A program made the position numbers and the translations under genes. DNA of 64,000 bases from a virus: positions 1 to 64,000 of the IMG/VR virus record IMGVR_UViG_3300029319_000016. One strand, given 5' to 3'. The notes beneath the pieces were generated by a model, which was given only the letters and a program-made list of their open reading frames with translations, did no database searches and was not told where the DNA came from. Numbering within the stretch: the stretch's first letter is position 1; every line of letters starts with the position of its first letter. Below, in pieces: positions 31,328 to 40,592 of the stretch.

Positions 31328-31836
31328 CCAGCATTTGCTATAACAACTGAGTCTGCTTTATCATCAGTTCCTGGTTTTGGATTTCCGTGTCTTGTATACT
31401 CTACGATGAATTCTTTTGGATACTTATTGCTAACCCACTCAATAACCTTGAGCTTCGTGTTATCACCCCTTTTGATTTTGAGATCAACGAGGCCCCTAGC
31501 TTTGTTTGCCTGAAGGAGTATCGCAGGGCTGCCAAATAAATTGTGAACCACATAGCTACACATACCATTAAAACGTTGTAGCTTGGCCATTGTCGCTGCT
31601 GTTGTCTTTCCTCCCGAGAATGCCATGAATGGTTGTTCGATGAAAACATAATCTACCTCCTGTTGTTGTAAAGACCTTTTTATACATTCCATTTCTTTTT
31701 TAAAAATGTCTGCTCGTTCTTCAAGAGATTGAGATGGTTTTAATTTTATCTCATCAACAAGAAGTAGGTCTTCGTTTTCGTTTATCAAGCAATAACCTAT
31801 TCTGCTTGAGCTTATATCTAATCCTAAAATAATCAT
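31312..31836 (-). CDS. RuvC-like Holliday junction resolvase
   Basis: A 174-residue RNase H-fold nuclease. The catalytic acids stand as D7 in LGLDISSSRIGY, E67 in DYVFIEQP and D158/D159/D162 in GTDDKADSVV, the order of RuvC. It would cut branched recombination intermediates before packaging, the job of gp49 in T4, which is an unrelated enzyme. The ATG lies only 8 nt after a consensus -10 box, so the mRNA is probably leaderless; there is no ribosome binding site. The stop codon overlaps the late motif of the next gene. Confidence 0.85.
   Translation of the reverse strand: MIILGLDISSSRIGYCLINENEDLLLVDEIKLKPSQSLEERADIFKKEMECIKRSLQQQEVDYVFIEQPFMAFSGGKTTAATMAKLQRFNGMCSYVVHNLFGSPAILLQANKARGLVDLKIKRGDNTKLKVIEWVSNKYPKEFIVEYTRHGNPKPGTDDKADSVVIANAGLKTI
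31313..31319 (-). promoter_or_regulatory. Candidate late promoter motif before tagged gene
   Basis: The coding strand reads AAAACTATTTAGACA, 19 nt before the start at 31293, overlapping the stop codon of the RuvC-like gene. Confidence 0.5.
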
Positions 31837-31844
31837 AATAATCT

Positions 31845-31873
31845 ATTATAACATATTGTTTTTGATTTGTCAA
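31845..31873 (-). promoter_or_regulatory. Sigma70-type promoter before RuvC-like gene
   Basis: TTGACA (31873-31868), 17-nt spacer, TATAAT (31850-31845), both perfect. The -35 box follows directly on the stop codon of the structural gene upstream. With normal spacing the transcript would start 0-3 nt before the ATG at 31836. Confidence 0.9.
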
Positions 31874-33280
31874 CTATAAATCTAATTTTAATTTAAAAGT
31901 ATATTGACGATCTTCTGTTTTTCGAACAGGGTTGGCTAAAGAAGCAACTCCAATTAAGTTTCTTTTATCATCATAGATTGCAACTTTTGAAATGTACGTT
32001 TCTCTTTTAAACTCAGGTTCGTATTGTTTTAATTCTGTGTGTGCTGTATTGTGTATGGTTTGTTGGTGTTGTTTGAAAGAACCAGGCGAAATAGAATAGT
32101 TATTAACATCAGAGGAACTGCTTAAATAAGTTGGATTGTTAGACCAATTTAATTTTCCATAATCTGCATTACACATCATCATTAAAGTTTGTTTTTGTGT
32201 TATTCCTTGATACTTTATTTCAAAAGCAACATTTTTTATTGCTGGAAAGGCAACAACATTCTTATGGAGTCCAGCACCAAAATGCATCCATTTGTTGATT
32301 CCTCCACCTGAGCCTGGTAGTGAATAGGAATCGTCTACTCCAAGTTGATAAGAACCAGTAAGTATAAAAATTCCTTCATTATATAAAACAATACCAGCTG
32401 TTGATCCACTATAATCAACAGGAGAAGATGACGTTGAATAAGTTTGCACCAATTCTCCATTGCCTTTTATGTCTTTAAGGGTGGCTATAAGCGAACCAGT
32501 AACATAATAGTTTAACTCAACAGTTCTTTTCTTAATCTTTTGCCCATAAAAAATAGACGGCACAACTATAACATTTGTCTCGGCAGTGTAAAAATCTCTT
32601 TCTGGAATTGGTGCTTGAGATGAGAAAACCATGTGTGGTGATTTGTATCGATACCTTTCCATAGCATTTTTTAACGAATAGGCAACTTCGTATGTTATTT
32701 CATCTGTTAGAGCTAAATCTTTTCTACCAACAGTGATCCTAGAAGGTCTATCATTAGCAATATTGTATGGATAATGATAGCGAGTGATAGAAGCACTTAG
32801 ATTATAATCACCTTCTACTATGTCTCCAAAATCAAATAACGTATTATATTGTGATTTTAAATTTACTTTTAAATTATTTCTAACACCATCTTTTACAACA
32901 AAAGGTCTTATCATCGAGCCTGTAGGATCTGTTTCTGATATTCTTGTAGAATTTATTTGAGGATGAGCATGTGGATCGTTGAGAGTGTCAGAATGTGAAG
33001 ACGATGTCTCGTTAATACCGTATATAACAGAACCAGATGGTCTGTTAATATTATATTCATACAAACTTATCCAACCAGTATTACCTCTTTGTGGGTGGTA
33101 TGTATGGTAAATAGGCCAGTTACCCACCTCTCCTTGTTGGTATATACCATGAGCAGAACCAGATAGATTAGGTCGTTGATCAATGAAAACAGTTCCACTT
33201 GTTATTAAAAAGTTGAACTCAGGATAAGATTCCAAAGTGTTTATAAAAACATTTTCATCTTCTAATTTAAAAATAGCCAT
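31874..33280 (-). CDS. Virion structural protein (paralogue of next gene)
   Basis: A 468-residue protein, Ser/Thr/Tyr-rich, with no catalytic motif. Its C-terminal third matches the gene at 33306-34406: LNWSNNPTYL against FNYSANPTYL, then YISKVAIYDDKRNLIGVASL against YITTIGLYSAANELMAVAKL, and both end in an L-D-aromatic/Leu pair. Central parts (DYSGSTAGIVLYNEGIFILTGSY) align as well with SPAGEYGVLYVTAS-like text in the neighbour. I infer a duplicated baseplate or tail component. A CTATTTA motif lies 16 nt upstream of the start. Confidence 0.65.
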   Translation of the reverse strand: MAIFKLEDENVFINTLESYPEFNFLITSGTVFIDQRPNLSGSAHGIYQQGEVGNWPIYHTYHPQRGNTGWISLYEYNINRPSGSVIYGINETSSSHSDTLNDPHAHPQINSTRISETDPTGSMIRPFVVKDGVRNNLKVNLKSQYNTLFDFGDIVEGDYNLSASITRYHYPYNIANDRPSRITVGRKDLALTDEITYEVAYSLKNAMERYRYKSPHMVFSSQAPIPERDFYTAETNVIVVPSIFYGQKIKKRTVELNYYVTGSLIATLKDIKGNGELVQTYSTSSSPVDYSGSTAGIVLYNEGIFILTGSYQLGVDDSYSLPGSGGGINKWMHFGAGLHKNVVAFPAIKNVAFEIKYQGITQKQTLMMMCNADYGKLNWSNNPTYLSSSSDVNNYSISPGSFKQHQQTIHNTAHTELKQYEPEFKRETYISKVAIYDDKRNLIGVASLANPVRKTEDRQYTFKLKLDL

Positions 33281-33296
33281 CTTAATACCTCTAGAA

Positions 33297-33303
33297 TAAA
33301 TAG
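33297..33303 (-). promoter_or_regulatory. Candidate late promoter motif
   Basis: The coding strand reads ATACTATTTATTCTAGAGG, 16 nt before the start at 33280, in the 25-nt gap between two paralogous structural genes. Confidence 0.5.
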
Positions 33304-33305
33304 TA

Positions 33306-34406
33306 TTAGTAGTCTAATCTAACTCTCAAGGTAAATTCTTGTGATGGGGTTTTTTTCAAAGGTTCTGACAATTTTGCAACAGCCATCAACTCATTCGCAG
33401 CTGAATAAAGTCCTATTGTTGTTATGTAAGAAATAGGATCTTCTGAGGCTTTTGTTTTAATTCTTATCTTTGAGTTATTTAAATAAGTTGGATTTGCTGA
33501 ATAATTAAATTCATCATGGTTAACACGACAAAAGTAAATAGAAGAGTTGAGTTCTGTTGTGTTATTGAATGAAAGATTGTACAATCTTGTTCTAAAGTTA
33601 TCAACAGCTCCTGTGATTAGGGAACCTGTTAAAACAGCGTCTACATCTTCTGCTGTGCTTGAAGGCCCTTTCATTAAAACATGTCCAAAGCCATTATTGA
33701 GTAATCCACCCAAGGCAGCATCTCTAAAAATAGAAGCTGTGAGAACAGCTATTCCTGCTTGGTAATATAGCAATCCAGCTGGGTATCTTCTATTGGCTTT
33801 TAGAATGTTGTTATGTGTAGAAGCGGTTACATACAAGACACCATACTCTCCGGCTGGGGAATTGACAAAATATCCATCAGATCCACTAAAGTCTGTAATT
33901 AAAATTCTATTTGCAAATACGGTACCGTCTTCTGCATAAGCAGGCTTAACACCAAGTTCTAAATTAAAAGAACCTTTCTTTATTTCATCTTTCACTAGTA
34001 ACCTAGACAAAGGCATAATAAAAACGTCTTTAAGTTTACTACCACCAGCAAGTATGTTTCCATCTTCGTCAAAATCTAATACAGATCCTGTGACATCATA
34101 TCCAACAAGAACTTGTGCCATTTGTCCGTAAATGTTTTTCTTCTTTTTATATTGTGTATAAGTTGTGTTATATAATCCAGATGAAGCAGCAATACCAACA
34201 GTTAAATCAAAAATGTGGTTTGCTGAAGAAGATAGGTATGGATAGTCGTAAACAGTTTCAAACATACCATGAGAATGAAACTTGACGTTATTATCTGAAT
34301 AAGTACCAGATACTATAGTCCCTGTTAAAGGAATTGCTTCGTGTAAAAGCGTTCGTGTCGACACTATGTCGTTACCACCTAAATTTTTATATGAGCCATT
34401 TGCCAT
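33306..34406 (-). CDS. Virion structural protein (paralogue of following gene)
   Basis: A 366-residue protein that shares its C-terminal architecture with 31874-33280 (NPTYL, then Y-I-x-x-I/V-x-L/I-Y, then a closing R-V/L-x-L-D). Residues about 200-235 (YPAGLLYYQAGIAVLTASIF) resemble the GIVLYNEGIFILTGSY segment of its paralogue. It lacks enzyme motifs and is rich in Gly, Ser and Asn. It sits 16 nt after the next structural gene upstream and is probably translated with it. A baseplate-proximal role is inferred from the neighbours gp6 and gp25, further upstream. Confidence 0.62.
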   Translation of the reverse strand: MANGSYKNLGGNDIVSTRTLLHEAIPLTGTIVSGTYSDNNVKFHSHGMFETVYDYPYLSSSANHIFDLTVGIAASSGLYNTTYTQYKKKKNIYGQMAQVLVGYDVTGSVLDFDEDGNILAGGSKLKDVFIMPLSRLLVKDEIKKGSFNLELGVKPAYAEDGTVFANRILITDFSGSDGYFVNSPAGEYGVLYVTASTHNNILKANRRYPAGLLYYQAGIAVLTASIFRDAALGGLLNNGFGHVLMKGPSSTAEDVDAVLTGSLITGAVDNFRTRLYNLSFNNTTELNSSIYFCRVNHDEFNYSANPTYLNNSKIRIKTKASEDPISYITTIGLYSAANELMAVAKLSEPLKKTPSQEFTLRVRLDY

Positions 34407-34422
34407 TTTTTATCTCTCTTTT

Positions 34423-35379
34423 TTATGATTTATATTTAACAAAACGAACAGGCAAGTCTACTGTATAACCTGTTGTTATTCCTGTAACCCTTACAATACT
34501 ATCAATGTGATATACCTCAGATGAACCATTACCCCTATTGTCTAGTCTTGAAGTGCTTCCAAGTTCTGTAAATAAGTAGTTACTGGTATTTAAATCCAAA
34601 GATGCTCTAATTTTAAACTCTAAAATAGTTCCTCTAGGTCCGGCAATTACTTGACCAGATCCACTAGAACTAGCTGCATCAGTAGTATTAGAGTTGAGAC
34701 TAAACATTGTGCTTTGTACATCAGTAATAGTATAGAAAGCAATGTCGTCATCATCAACATAGTCAAAGGAAATGGCTGATCCGTTTTTATCAGCAATAGA
34801 TCCAAATCTGTTGTCAATTTGTATTGTATAACCGCTTTCAAACATGTCTTCAGGCAATCTAGTCGCATAACTTAGAGCAGTAGTATCTAAGCCCTGATCA
34901 AGTCTTATCATTCCACCATCAGATAATGATGCTCCAAAAAGAATACCATTAACTAAATTACCATTGGTAAAACCAATACCTACTTGTGTAGCATCTAAAG
35001 AATTATCATCTTCTGTTATTCTATCAACAGCAACAATAAAAGAGCCACTAGAGTGCATCTTTGTTGAATTGGAGCTTTCGTTTAACTTAATAACAGGTAG
35101 GTACAATAACCCCAAGTCATCATATGTCACTAGCTTAGATTTCATAGAAATAGCATTGTCTGTGAAGGCTTCTAAAATTGGTGTTTGTAAAATCTCCAAA
35201 TCATAATAAGCAGATCCATTTGCATTTGAGCTATCATATAAAGAGTAGTCTATTTCTTCATCTCCAAGTGCGAATTTTACTATCCTAAAAGTTCCATCAC
35301 CTCTAGATAAAACTTTTCTGCCGTGGTCAGTTAAAACAGCGTCTAAGATTATATCACCCGAATTATCTAAAAAACCCAT
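34423..35379 (-). CDS. Virion structural protein with LTxxGRxxLSRG motif
   Basis: A 318-residue protein. Its N-terminus (MGFLDNSGDIILDAVLTDHG, then RKVLSRG) matches the N-terminus of 40593-41699 (VLDIKLTPYGRHLLSRG), and in both a stretch ending F-x-L/F-x-D-E/D-E/D-x-x-Y follows. This shared domain presumably binds the same partner in the tail. The rest is beta-rich (VIAGPRGTILEFKIRASLDL, TGYTVDLPVRFVKY). No T4 counterpart is recognised. A weak form of the late motif (TTATTTA, 35398-35404) lies 18 nt before the start. Confidence 0.62.
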   Translation of the reverse strand: MGFLDNSGDIILDAVLTDHGRKVLSRGDGTFRIVKFALGDEEIDYSLYDSSNANGSAYYDLEILQTPILEAFTDNAISMKSKLVTYDDLGLLYLPVIKLNESSNSTKMHSSGSFIVAVDRITEDDNSLDATQVGIGFTNGNLVNGILFGASLSDGGMIRLDQGLDTTALSYATRLPEDMFESGYTIQIDNRFGSIADKNGSAISFDYVDDDDIAFYTITDVQSTMFSLNSNTTDAASSSGSGQVIAGPRGTILEFKIRASLDLNTSNYLFTELGSTSRLDNRGNGSSEVYHIDSIVRVTGITTGYTVDLPVRFVKYKS

Positions 35380-35397
35380 TTTTTATCTCCTAATTTG

Positions 35398-35404
35398 TAA
35401 ATAA
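35398..35404 (-). promoter_or_regulatory. Degenerate late promoter motif
   Basis: The coding strand reads GTTATTTACAA, one base off CTATTTA, 18 nt before the start at 35379. Confidence 0.35.
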
Positions 35405-35417
35405 CTAGTTAATTACA

Positions 35418-37511
35418 TTAATTTTTCTTTAAAAGAAATCTTACATTTAAATCTAATTTCCTGCCTGTATCGTTAGATACAATTCTTATTTTAAATTTTT
35501 CACCTGTTTCTTTTATGGTTCCGTTCTCATTGATAACTGTCCAAATTTTATTTCCAACAGTATCTAGACCAAGAGTCGGTAATTCTTGATTTAAATAAGG
35601 AAACAATCCAGCAACATCAGAAACATCTCCAGTAAAAAGAGGTTGTGACAAATTTGGATTTTTATATTCCTCGGGTGTGTCATCAAAAAATATTACCTCG
35701 TCTTGATTGTATTCATCCTTATAGAAGCCAGTTGTGACATAAACACCATTATCATCTTTAAAACCAACAGTTGAGTACATTTTATCTTCAATAATCACGG
35801 TGATAGGTTCTTTTGTGTTAATTGTTGTTTCTAGCAAATTACTTGAATCGAAAGTAGTTTGATTACTTGAAGGTATTATTTGTAACATTCTCATCATTGA
35901 TTTGAAAGGTTTATATTTATCTTTAGCCAAGTTTGCAAAATTAACAATCTTCATGTTTAAAAAAACTTCATCAGCATCTTCAAACAACTCTACCTCATAA
36001 ATGTCTGTTGGGTTGGATGGGTACTCATAAAAATTAATCGCCCTAAAGACATAGTAATATTTTTTAAAAGGAATTAGCTCATCTATATGAACCAATTGAG
36101 TTCCAACAAATGAAGTTTTAACAACAGGAGAAACATTGATATCTTGATAGTTTCCTTGAGGTTGTGAAGACATTTTATAAATTTCAAATTTTCCTTTTTG
36201 ACTTTCATAAACAAAAGAAGGTTTGCTTTTCATAATGTCAAAACTGTTTTTTCTACTTAGCCACTCATCTTTTGTTTCATTATTAGTAGAACCATCTGCA
36301 TTCATTTGAACAAAATCTTGAAATCCATTGTAATAGTACTTTCCATTTTCTGAATTTTTGTTTAAATTTAATAAAATTTTTATTTTATATTTGTTTAAAT
36401 CATCCTTATAGGTTTCAAAACTAACATCTGGAACTGGTAAACTAGGTTGTGTAATTTTTAGCGTTTGTATAAAGATAGGCTCAGTGCTCTTAGAAATAAA
36501 AACTGAAAAGTTTTTACTAATGATTCTCCAACTGTAAATTTTATAAGTATATTGTTTTTCTACTTTTACTTGTGTATCATAAAAAGACCAGCTTGATGCC
36601 TCATCTGTTAAAAAAGAAGTATAAAATGTTTGTATTACATTATCATTCTGATCGCATTTTAAAATTTCAAAAAACAAATCTTCGTCTTTTTCTGTATTGA
36701 ATAGTGGGCTATTATTAGCATCAGCAATTATTGTATAAAGATCGTCTCCATCCCATAAGTCATCACCATTCACACCTTCAGGTCTATCTTGTATTGATAA
36801 AGGACAACAAGAGTTTATGGGATTATCATAAGCATCATCAAAAGTTTCATAAAACAAATCATCACTTGTTATTCTATTAAATGCAATGCTTTCTGATTCT
36901 ACACCACTTGGCAAACCATCGAATTTTTGGTTAATTTTATCGTATTTTTCAATAATACTTTTTACAAAAAAAGGAAACACACCCCTATTCTCAGGTCTTC
37001 CAAAATTATTTATTAGTTTTTTTAAATAACCTTGACTAAGAGGTTTAACAGTACTATTGAGTGTTATTTTAACTGCTTGAGGGTGATAACCAGAAATTTC
37101 ATCTGTTCCTTTCCCACCCCTAAAATACTTTTCTTGGGACATAACCGAATCATCAAAGTAAAAAATTGATTGCATTCTTGATTGTCCATCTTCGGGTCGA
37201 CTCACATAAGAGTTGTTTATAAAACTTGGTCTTTTTGATTTATCATCAGACTCTGGTGCGAACTCTTGTGTAAAGTTTTCAATTGTATCTGGAAACGCCT
37301 CTGCGCTTGATTCTGTGGAATCAGGATCTTCTCGTGATGCTCTGTCATATTCAACATAACCATTGACCATGTTTAATTCATTTCTTTGATTATATTCATC
37401 AGCTATGTAGTTAAAAAATGGATTTATTGAAACTGTGTATTTATATTCATCTGAGCCCTCAGTTCCCACTAGAACTGCTTTATCCCAAATGTTATGAAGT
37501 TTGGTTGACAT
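35418..37511 (-). CDS. Large virion structural protein, unknown
   Basis: A 697-residue acidic protein without recognised domains. Its N-terminus (MSTKLHNIWDKAVLVGTEGS) is followed by a section addressing PFFNYIADEYNQRNE. Residues about 290-440 look like tandem fibronectin-type segments (YTYKIYSWRIISKNFSVFIS, FKKYYYVFRAINFYEYPSNP) and the C-terminus (FKIRIVSNDTGRKLDLNVRF) is a beta strand pair. Asn/Asp-rich composition is like that of the other tail genes here. It overlaps the next upstream gene by one base (TAATG). I take it to be a tail or baseplate component. Confidence 0.6.
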   Translation of the reverse strand: MSTKLHNIWDKAVLVGTEGSDEYKYTVSINPFFNYIADEYNQRNELNMVNGYVEYDRASREDPDSTESSAEAFPDTIENFTQEFAPESDDKSKRPSFINNSYVSRPEDGQSRMQSIFYFDDSVMSQEKYFRGGKGTDEISGYHPQAVKITLNSTVKPLSQGYLKKLINNFGRPENRGVFPFFVKSIIEKYDKINQKFDGLPSGVESESIAFNRITSDDLFYETFDDAYDNPINSCCPLSIQDRPEGVNGDDLWDGDDLYTIIADANNSPLFNTEKDEDLFFEILKCDQNDNVIQTFYTSFLTDEASSWSFYDTQVKVEKQYTYKIYSWRIISKNFSVFISKSTEPIFIQTLKITQPSLPVPDVSFETYKDDLNKYKIKILLNLNKNSENGKYYYNGFQDFVQMNADGSTNNETKDEWLSRKNSFDIMKSKPSFVYESQKGKFEIYKMSSQPQGNYQDINVSPVVKTSFVGTQLVHIDELIPFKKYYYVFRAINFYEYPSNPTDIYEVELFEDADEVFLNMKIVNFANLAKDKYKPFKSMMRMLQIIPSSNQTTFDSSNLLETTINTKEPITVIIEDKMYSTVGFKDDNGVYVTTGFYKDEYNQDEVIFFDDTPEEYKNPNLSQPLFTGDVSDVAGLFPYLNQELPTLGLDTVGNKIWTVINENGTIKETGEKFKIRIVSNDTGRKLDLNVRFLLKKN

Positions 37512-40500
37512 TAATATCCTCCCCCTCTGCTAGGCCCTCGACCTCTTGAAGGACCTCTTGAGGGTCCTCTTCTAGGTCCTTGACCTCTTGAAGGTCCTCT
37601 TCTACCCCTGTTTCTAGAGGATCTTTCTCTATTATCAGAAGGTCTATTTGTACTTCTAGCATTACTAGGAGGTGGTCTTGATGGTGGTGGAACAGATGTT
37701 GTAGTAGCTTGTTCAATCTCATTATCTTGTTTCTTGTTTTGTATTTTTGAAAAGAATGTTGATTTAATGCTGCTAACTTTTTTTGGTTTTAGTTTAGAAA
37801 TATAAGCATTTTTATCTTTAATTGATTTTGGTGGCTTTGTTTTATTTAACATAACTTCTAAATTATTTTCAATTCTTCTATTTCTTCTATTTCTAGGATT
37901 CTTTCGTCTTCTTCTGTTTATTCTTCTGGCTCGCTTTTTTGCTACAGATGATCTACGACTCGTTGGTCTTTTTGATAATGCTTTTAAAACCATAGGTTGT
38001 CTATAACTATTTTCTACAAAAAACAAATTTTTAGCAAATTCGTATTCATAAAAATCTTGTATGTTATAGAGACGATAAAAAGAATTAAATGCTTGCATGT
38101 TCATAGGATTCGAATCAACTCTGTTACTAGAAGTTCGGTTATAATTATTAGGATAAATTACAAAATAAGAGTTGACAACGCCATAATCTTCAAATTGATT
38201 AGATGGCGAGTTGAAACTTGGATCATAATGTTCAAACATTCTACACACTATAGGGCTAGTTAGTTCTGCTAAAACATCAGTTGTTAAATCTTGATATTGT
38301 ACATTACCAATGCCTTGCTCTGTGTCTATTGTATAATATTTTACTCGTTGTAAATTAAAAAACATTGCATCTTTAGTATATTGTTTTTCATAAAAAAACT
38401 CTTGGAGTTCTCCAACAATAGGCAATGCAACATCAGGGTTTAATAGAAAAACATGTTGAATTGGTAACTCACTAAACTCTGATTCTGTTTTACTTTGTAA
38501 AACTGCACTGTTTCTATTTAGAATAGAAAATCTGTTGGAACCTCTAGATGCCACTAGTGCTTTTCTCATTGCCTTGGCGATAGGTACTGGTCTACTATCT
38601 TTATCTAAAGCTTTTTCTTCAGGTTCATCAAATATGTTTGTGTTCTCACCTAGCAAGTTATCTTCAAAATTATATTCTTCCCTAAATCTTTCAGCCCTAA
38701 TGTTTTCTCCAAATAACGCACTAAGTTCACTTTCTCCTAGCAAAAGAGAATCAGCAAATTTTCCTAGAGCTTCTTCGTTAATTTGTGATAAATTTTTTAA
38801 AATAAACTTGTCTCTTCCTTTTGTTATTTCGCTTGGGCTTAATGTTGCATGTTCTACAAACCTAGTATCATCATTCGTGTTTAAAAAGTTTTCATTAGAA
38901 AATCTTCTTTTTTCATTTTCTAAAATTCTAACAAACTGTGAAACGTTAAAAAAATTAGTATACATTTCGGCGCGATTGTTACTTTTTAAATAATTTTTAA
39001 ATTTTTTATTAATTTTTAAATTAACTCTATATCTTTTTCTAGATGATGGAAAACTAATTCTTGTTCTGTTTGTGTTTCTTCCATAAGAATAACTTCCTCT
39101 ACCTGTAGAAAGACCATACATTCTTGACATTTTTTTAATTATTTTCATACATAAAAACAATAAACCGTTTAAAGATTCAAACGTACAAGTCTTGGGAGAT
39201 CCCATCGCACTAAGGTTTCTTATTATTTCAACCTCATTGGCTGAGTCTTTTCCACAAACTACATGAATTCCTTCTATTAAAGTTTTAATACAAGTTGACC
39301 ATGGTGCTATTTTTGTTCGCTTGTCAAAACTAGATACTATTTTATCTCTATTATAGGTTCTTGTAGTTCTATCAAAATACTGATCGCTTAAAATAATAGA
39401 ACTTATTTTTTTTAAATAAGCGGCGGTTTGAGCTTTCATTCTAGTAACCAAATCATTTAAATATCTTTTTATGGGGTTATCTGTTTGCACTCTAATTTCC
39501 AAATCTCTCATTCTTCTATTTTCAAAAACACAATCAGCAGAATAAATAAATCTTTCGTTTGACATTTTTATGTTTTTAATTTTTGCAAATGCTGTTCTGT
39601 TGAAGTTAATTTTGTCTCCACTAGACCTAGTATAAATTATTGGTCTTCCGTTTGAAAAGACTTCTAATTTTTTTATTTGTACATCTTGGAATTTATCTAA
39701 AATTTCAGGATATATGGAATTTAGTATCAAAGCTTCTTTAGAATTTTGAATTAAAATTTCTCTAGCATTTATTGAAAAAATAGCTCCTATTTTTCCATTT
39801 TCTAATTGAGTTGTTTCTAAAGGTGAAAAGATCTTTCTATTATCTTTTGGAATTTGTTTTATTTGTTTTTGATTAAAGAGAAACTTAAACCTATAATCTT
39901 TTGTTTTTAAGTTGTAAACATTGGTAGTATCTAAAGCACCATGGCTAATGTTATTAAAATGAAAAGAATTTTCCATGTAACCTCTACGATGCTGATGGAC
40001 AGCACTTGGCCAAACTTCCTTAGTGTTTTTTTTCAAAAACAATGATGTGTTTAGAGGTATTTCATTATCTTTAAAGACCATTTCAACTATTGTTGGTCCA
40101 AATTTTTCTTTTGTATTAGATTGTTTTTTAGAAAGACAAGCAAATACAGCTAAGTGACCTTTTGTTGAAATTTTTTCAATTTTAATAAATTTATTAATTT
40201 TTTGCAAAGTGTTTAATTTCAAATATTTACCATGGTCTTCATCATTCAATGTTATTTCTATAAACTGATTATTGGAGTTTTGTAGTAATCTTTGTAGTCT
40301 AGGTTTGGTAAAAATTATATTATTTTGTCTCAAATTCTCAGTTGTTGCATGGTCAGTTGAAACAAAAATTTTTATTTGATTAACAGAATTTTTGTTATTA
40401 AAATAAGGTCTTCCTGAAAAATTTAAAGAATTAAAGATAGAAAAATTTATTAAAAGATTAACAGTTTCTTTATCTTGTAATCTAAGTGTTTGTGTTCTTG

Positions 40501-40579
40501 AAGCAGGAAAGACACCTATAGAAGTAATATAGAGGTTTGGTACATTTTCTCTTCCTATAATGTTTAAATCAAAAGCCAT
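37511..40579 (-). CDS. Large virion structural protein with Arg/Gly-rich tail
   Basis: A 1022-residue basic protein. The first 120 residues (LYITSIGVFPASRTQTLRLQ) look beta-rich; residues 120-700 are Lys/Asn/Phe-rich with no family match. Near residues 890-915 is a very basic patch (SRRSSVAKKRARRINRRRRK). The last 60 residues are a low-complexity tail of PSRG and RGG-like repeats. Such tails bind nucleic acid or phase-separate in other proteins, and their role in a tail protein is not known. Start at 40579 after AGGAC, 13 nt from the upstream stop. Confidence 0.6.
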   Translation of the reverse strand: MAFDLNIIGRENVPNLYITSIGVFPASRTQTLRLQDKETVNLLINFSIFNSLNFSGRPYFNNKNSVNQIKIFVSTDHATTENLRQNNIIFTKPRLQRLLQNSNNQFIEITLNDEDHGKYLKLNTLQKINKFIKIEKISTKGHLAVFACLSKKQSNTKEKFGPTIVEMVFKDNEIPLNTSLFLKKNTKEVWPSAVHQHRRGYMENSFHFNNISHGALDTTNVYNLKTKDYRFKFLFNQKQIKQIPKDNRKIFSPLETTQLENGKIGAIFSINAREILIQNSKEALILNSIYPEILDKFQDVQIKKLEVFSNGRPIIYTRSSGDKINFNRTAFAKIKNIKMSNERFIYSADCVFENRRMRDLEIRVQTDNPIKRYLNDLVTRMKAQTAAYLKKISSIILSDQYFDRTTRTYNRDKIVSSFDKRTKIAPWSTCIKTLIEGIHVVCGKDSANEVEIIRNLSAMGSPKTCTFESLNGLLFLCMKIIKKMSRMYGLSTGRGSYSYGRNTNRTRISFPSSRKRYRVNLKINKKFKNYLKSNNRAEMYTNFFNVSQFVRILENEKRRFSNENFLNTNDDTRFVEHATLSPSEITKGRDKFILKNLSQINEEALGKFADSLLLGESELSALFGENIRAERFREEYNFEDNLLGENTNIFDEPEEKALDKDSRPVPIAKAMRKALVASRGSNRFSILNRNSAVLQSKTESEFSELPIQHVFLLNPDVALPIVGELQEFFYEKQYTKDAMFFNLQRVKYYTIDTEQGIGNVQYQDLTTDVLAELTSPIVCRMFEHYDPSFNSPSNQFEDYGVVNSYFVIYPNNYNRTSSNRVDSNPMNMQAFNSFYRLYNIQDFYEYEFAKNLFFVENSYRQPMVLKALSKRPTSRRSSVAKKRARRINRRRRKNPRNRRNRRIENNLEVMLNKTKPPKSIKDKNAYISKLKPKKVSSIKSTFFSKIQNKKQDNEIEQATTTSVPPPSRPPPSNARSTNRPSDNRERSSRNRGRRGPSRGQGPRRGPSRGPSRGRGPSRGGGY
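37514..37640 (-). repeat. PSRG/RGP low-complexity repeat in coding region
   Basis: A tandem array of units like RGPSRG and RRGPSRG at the very C-terminus of the 1022-residue protein. The DNA repeats (aggtcctcttgaagg-type units on the + strand) are locally near-identical. Confidence 0.85.
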
Positions 40580-40592
40580 TTTTTAGTCCTTA

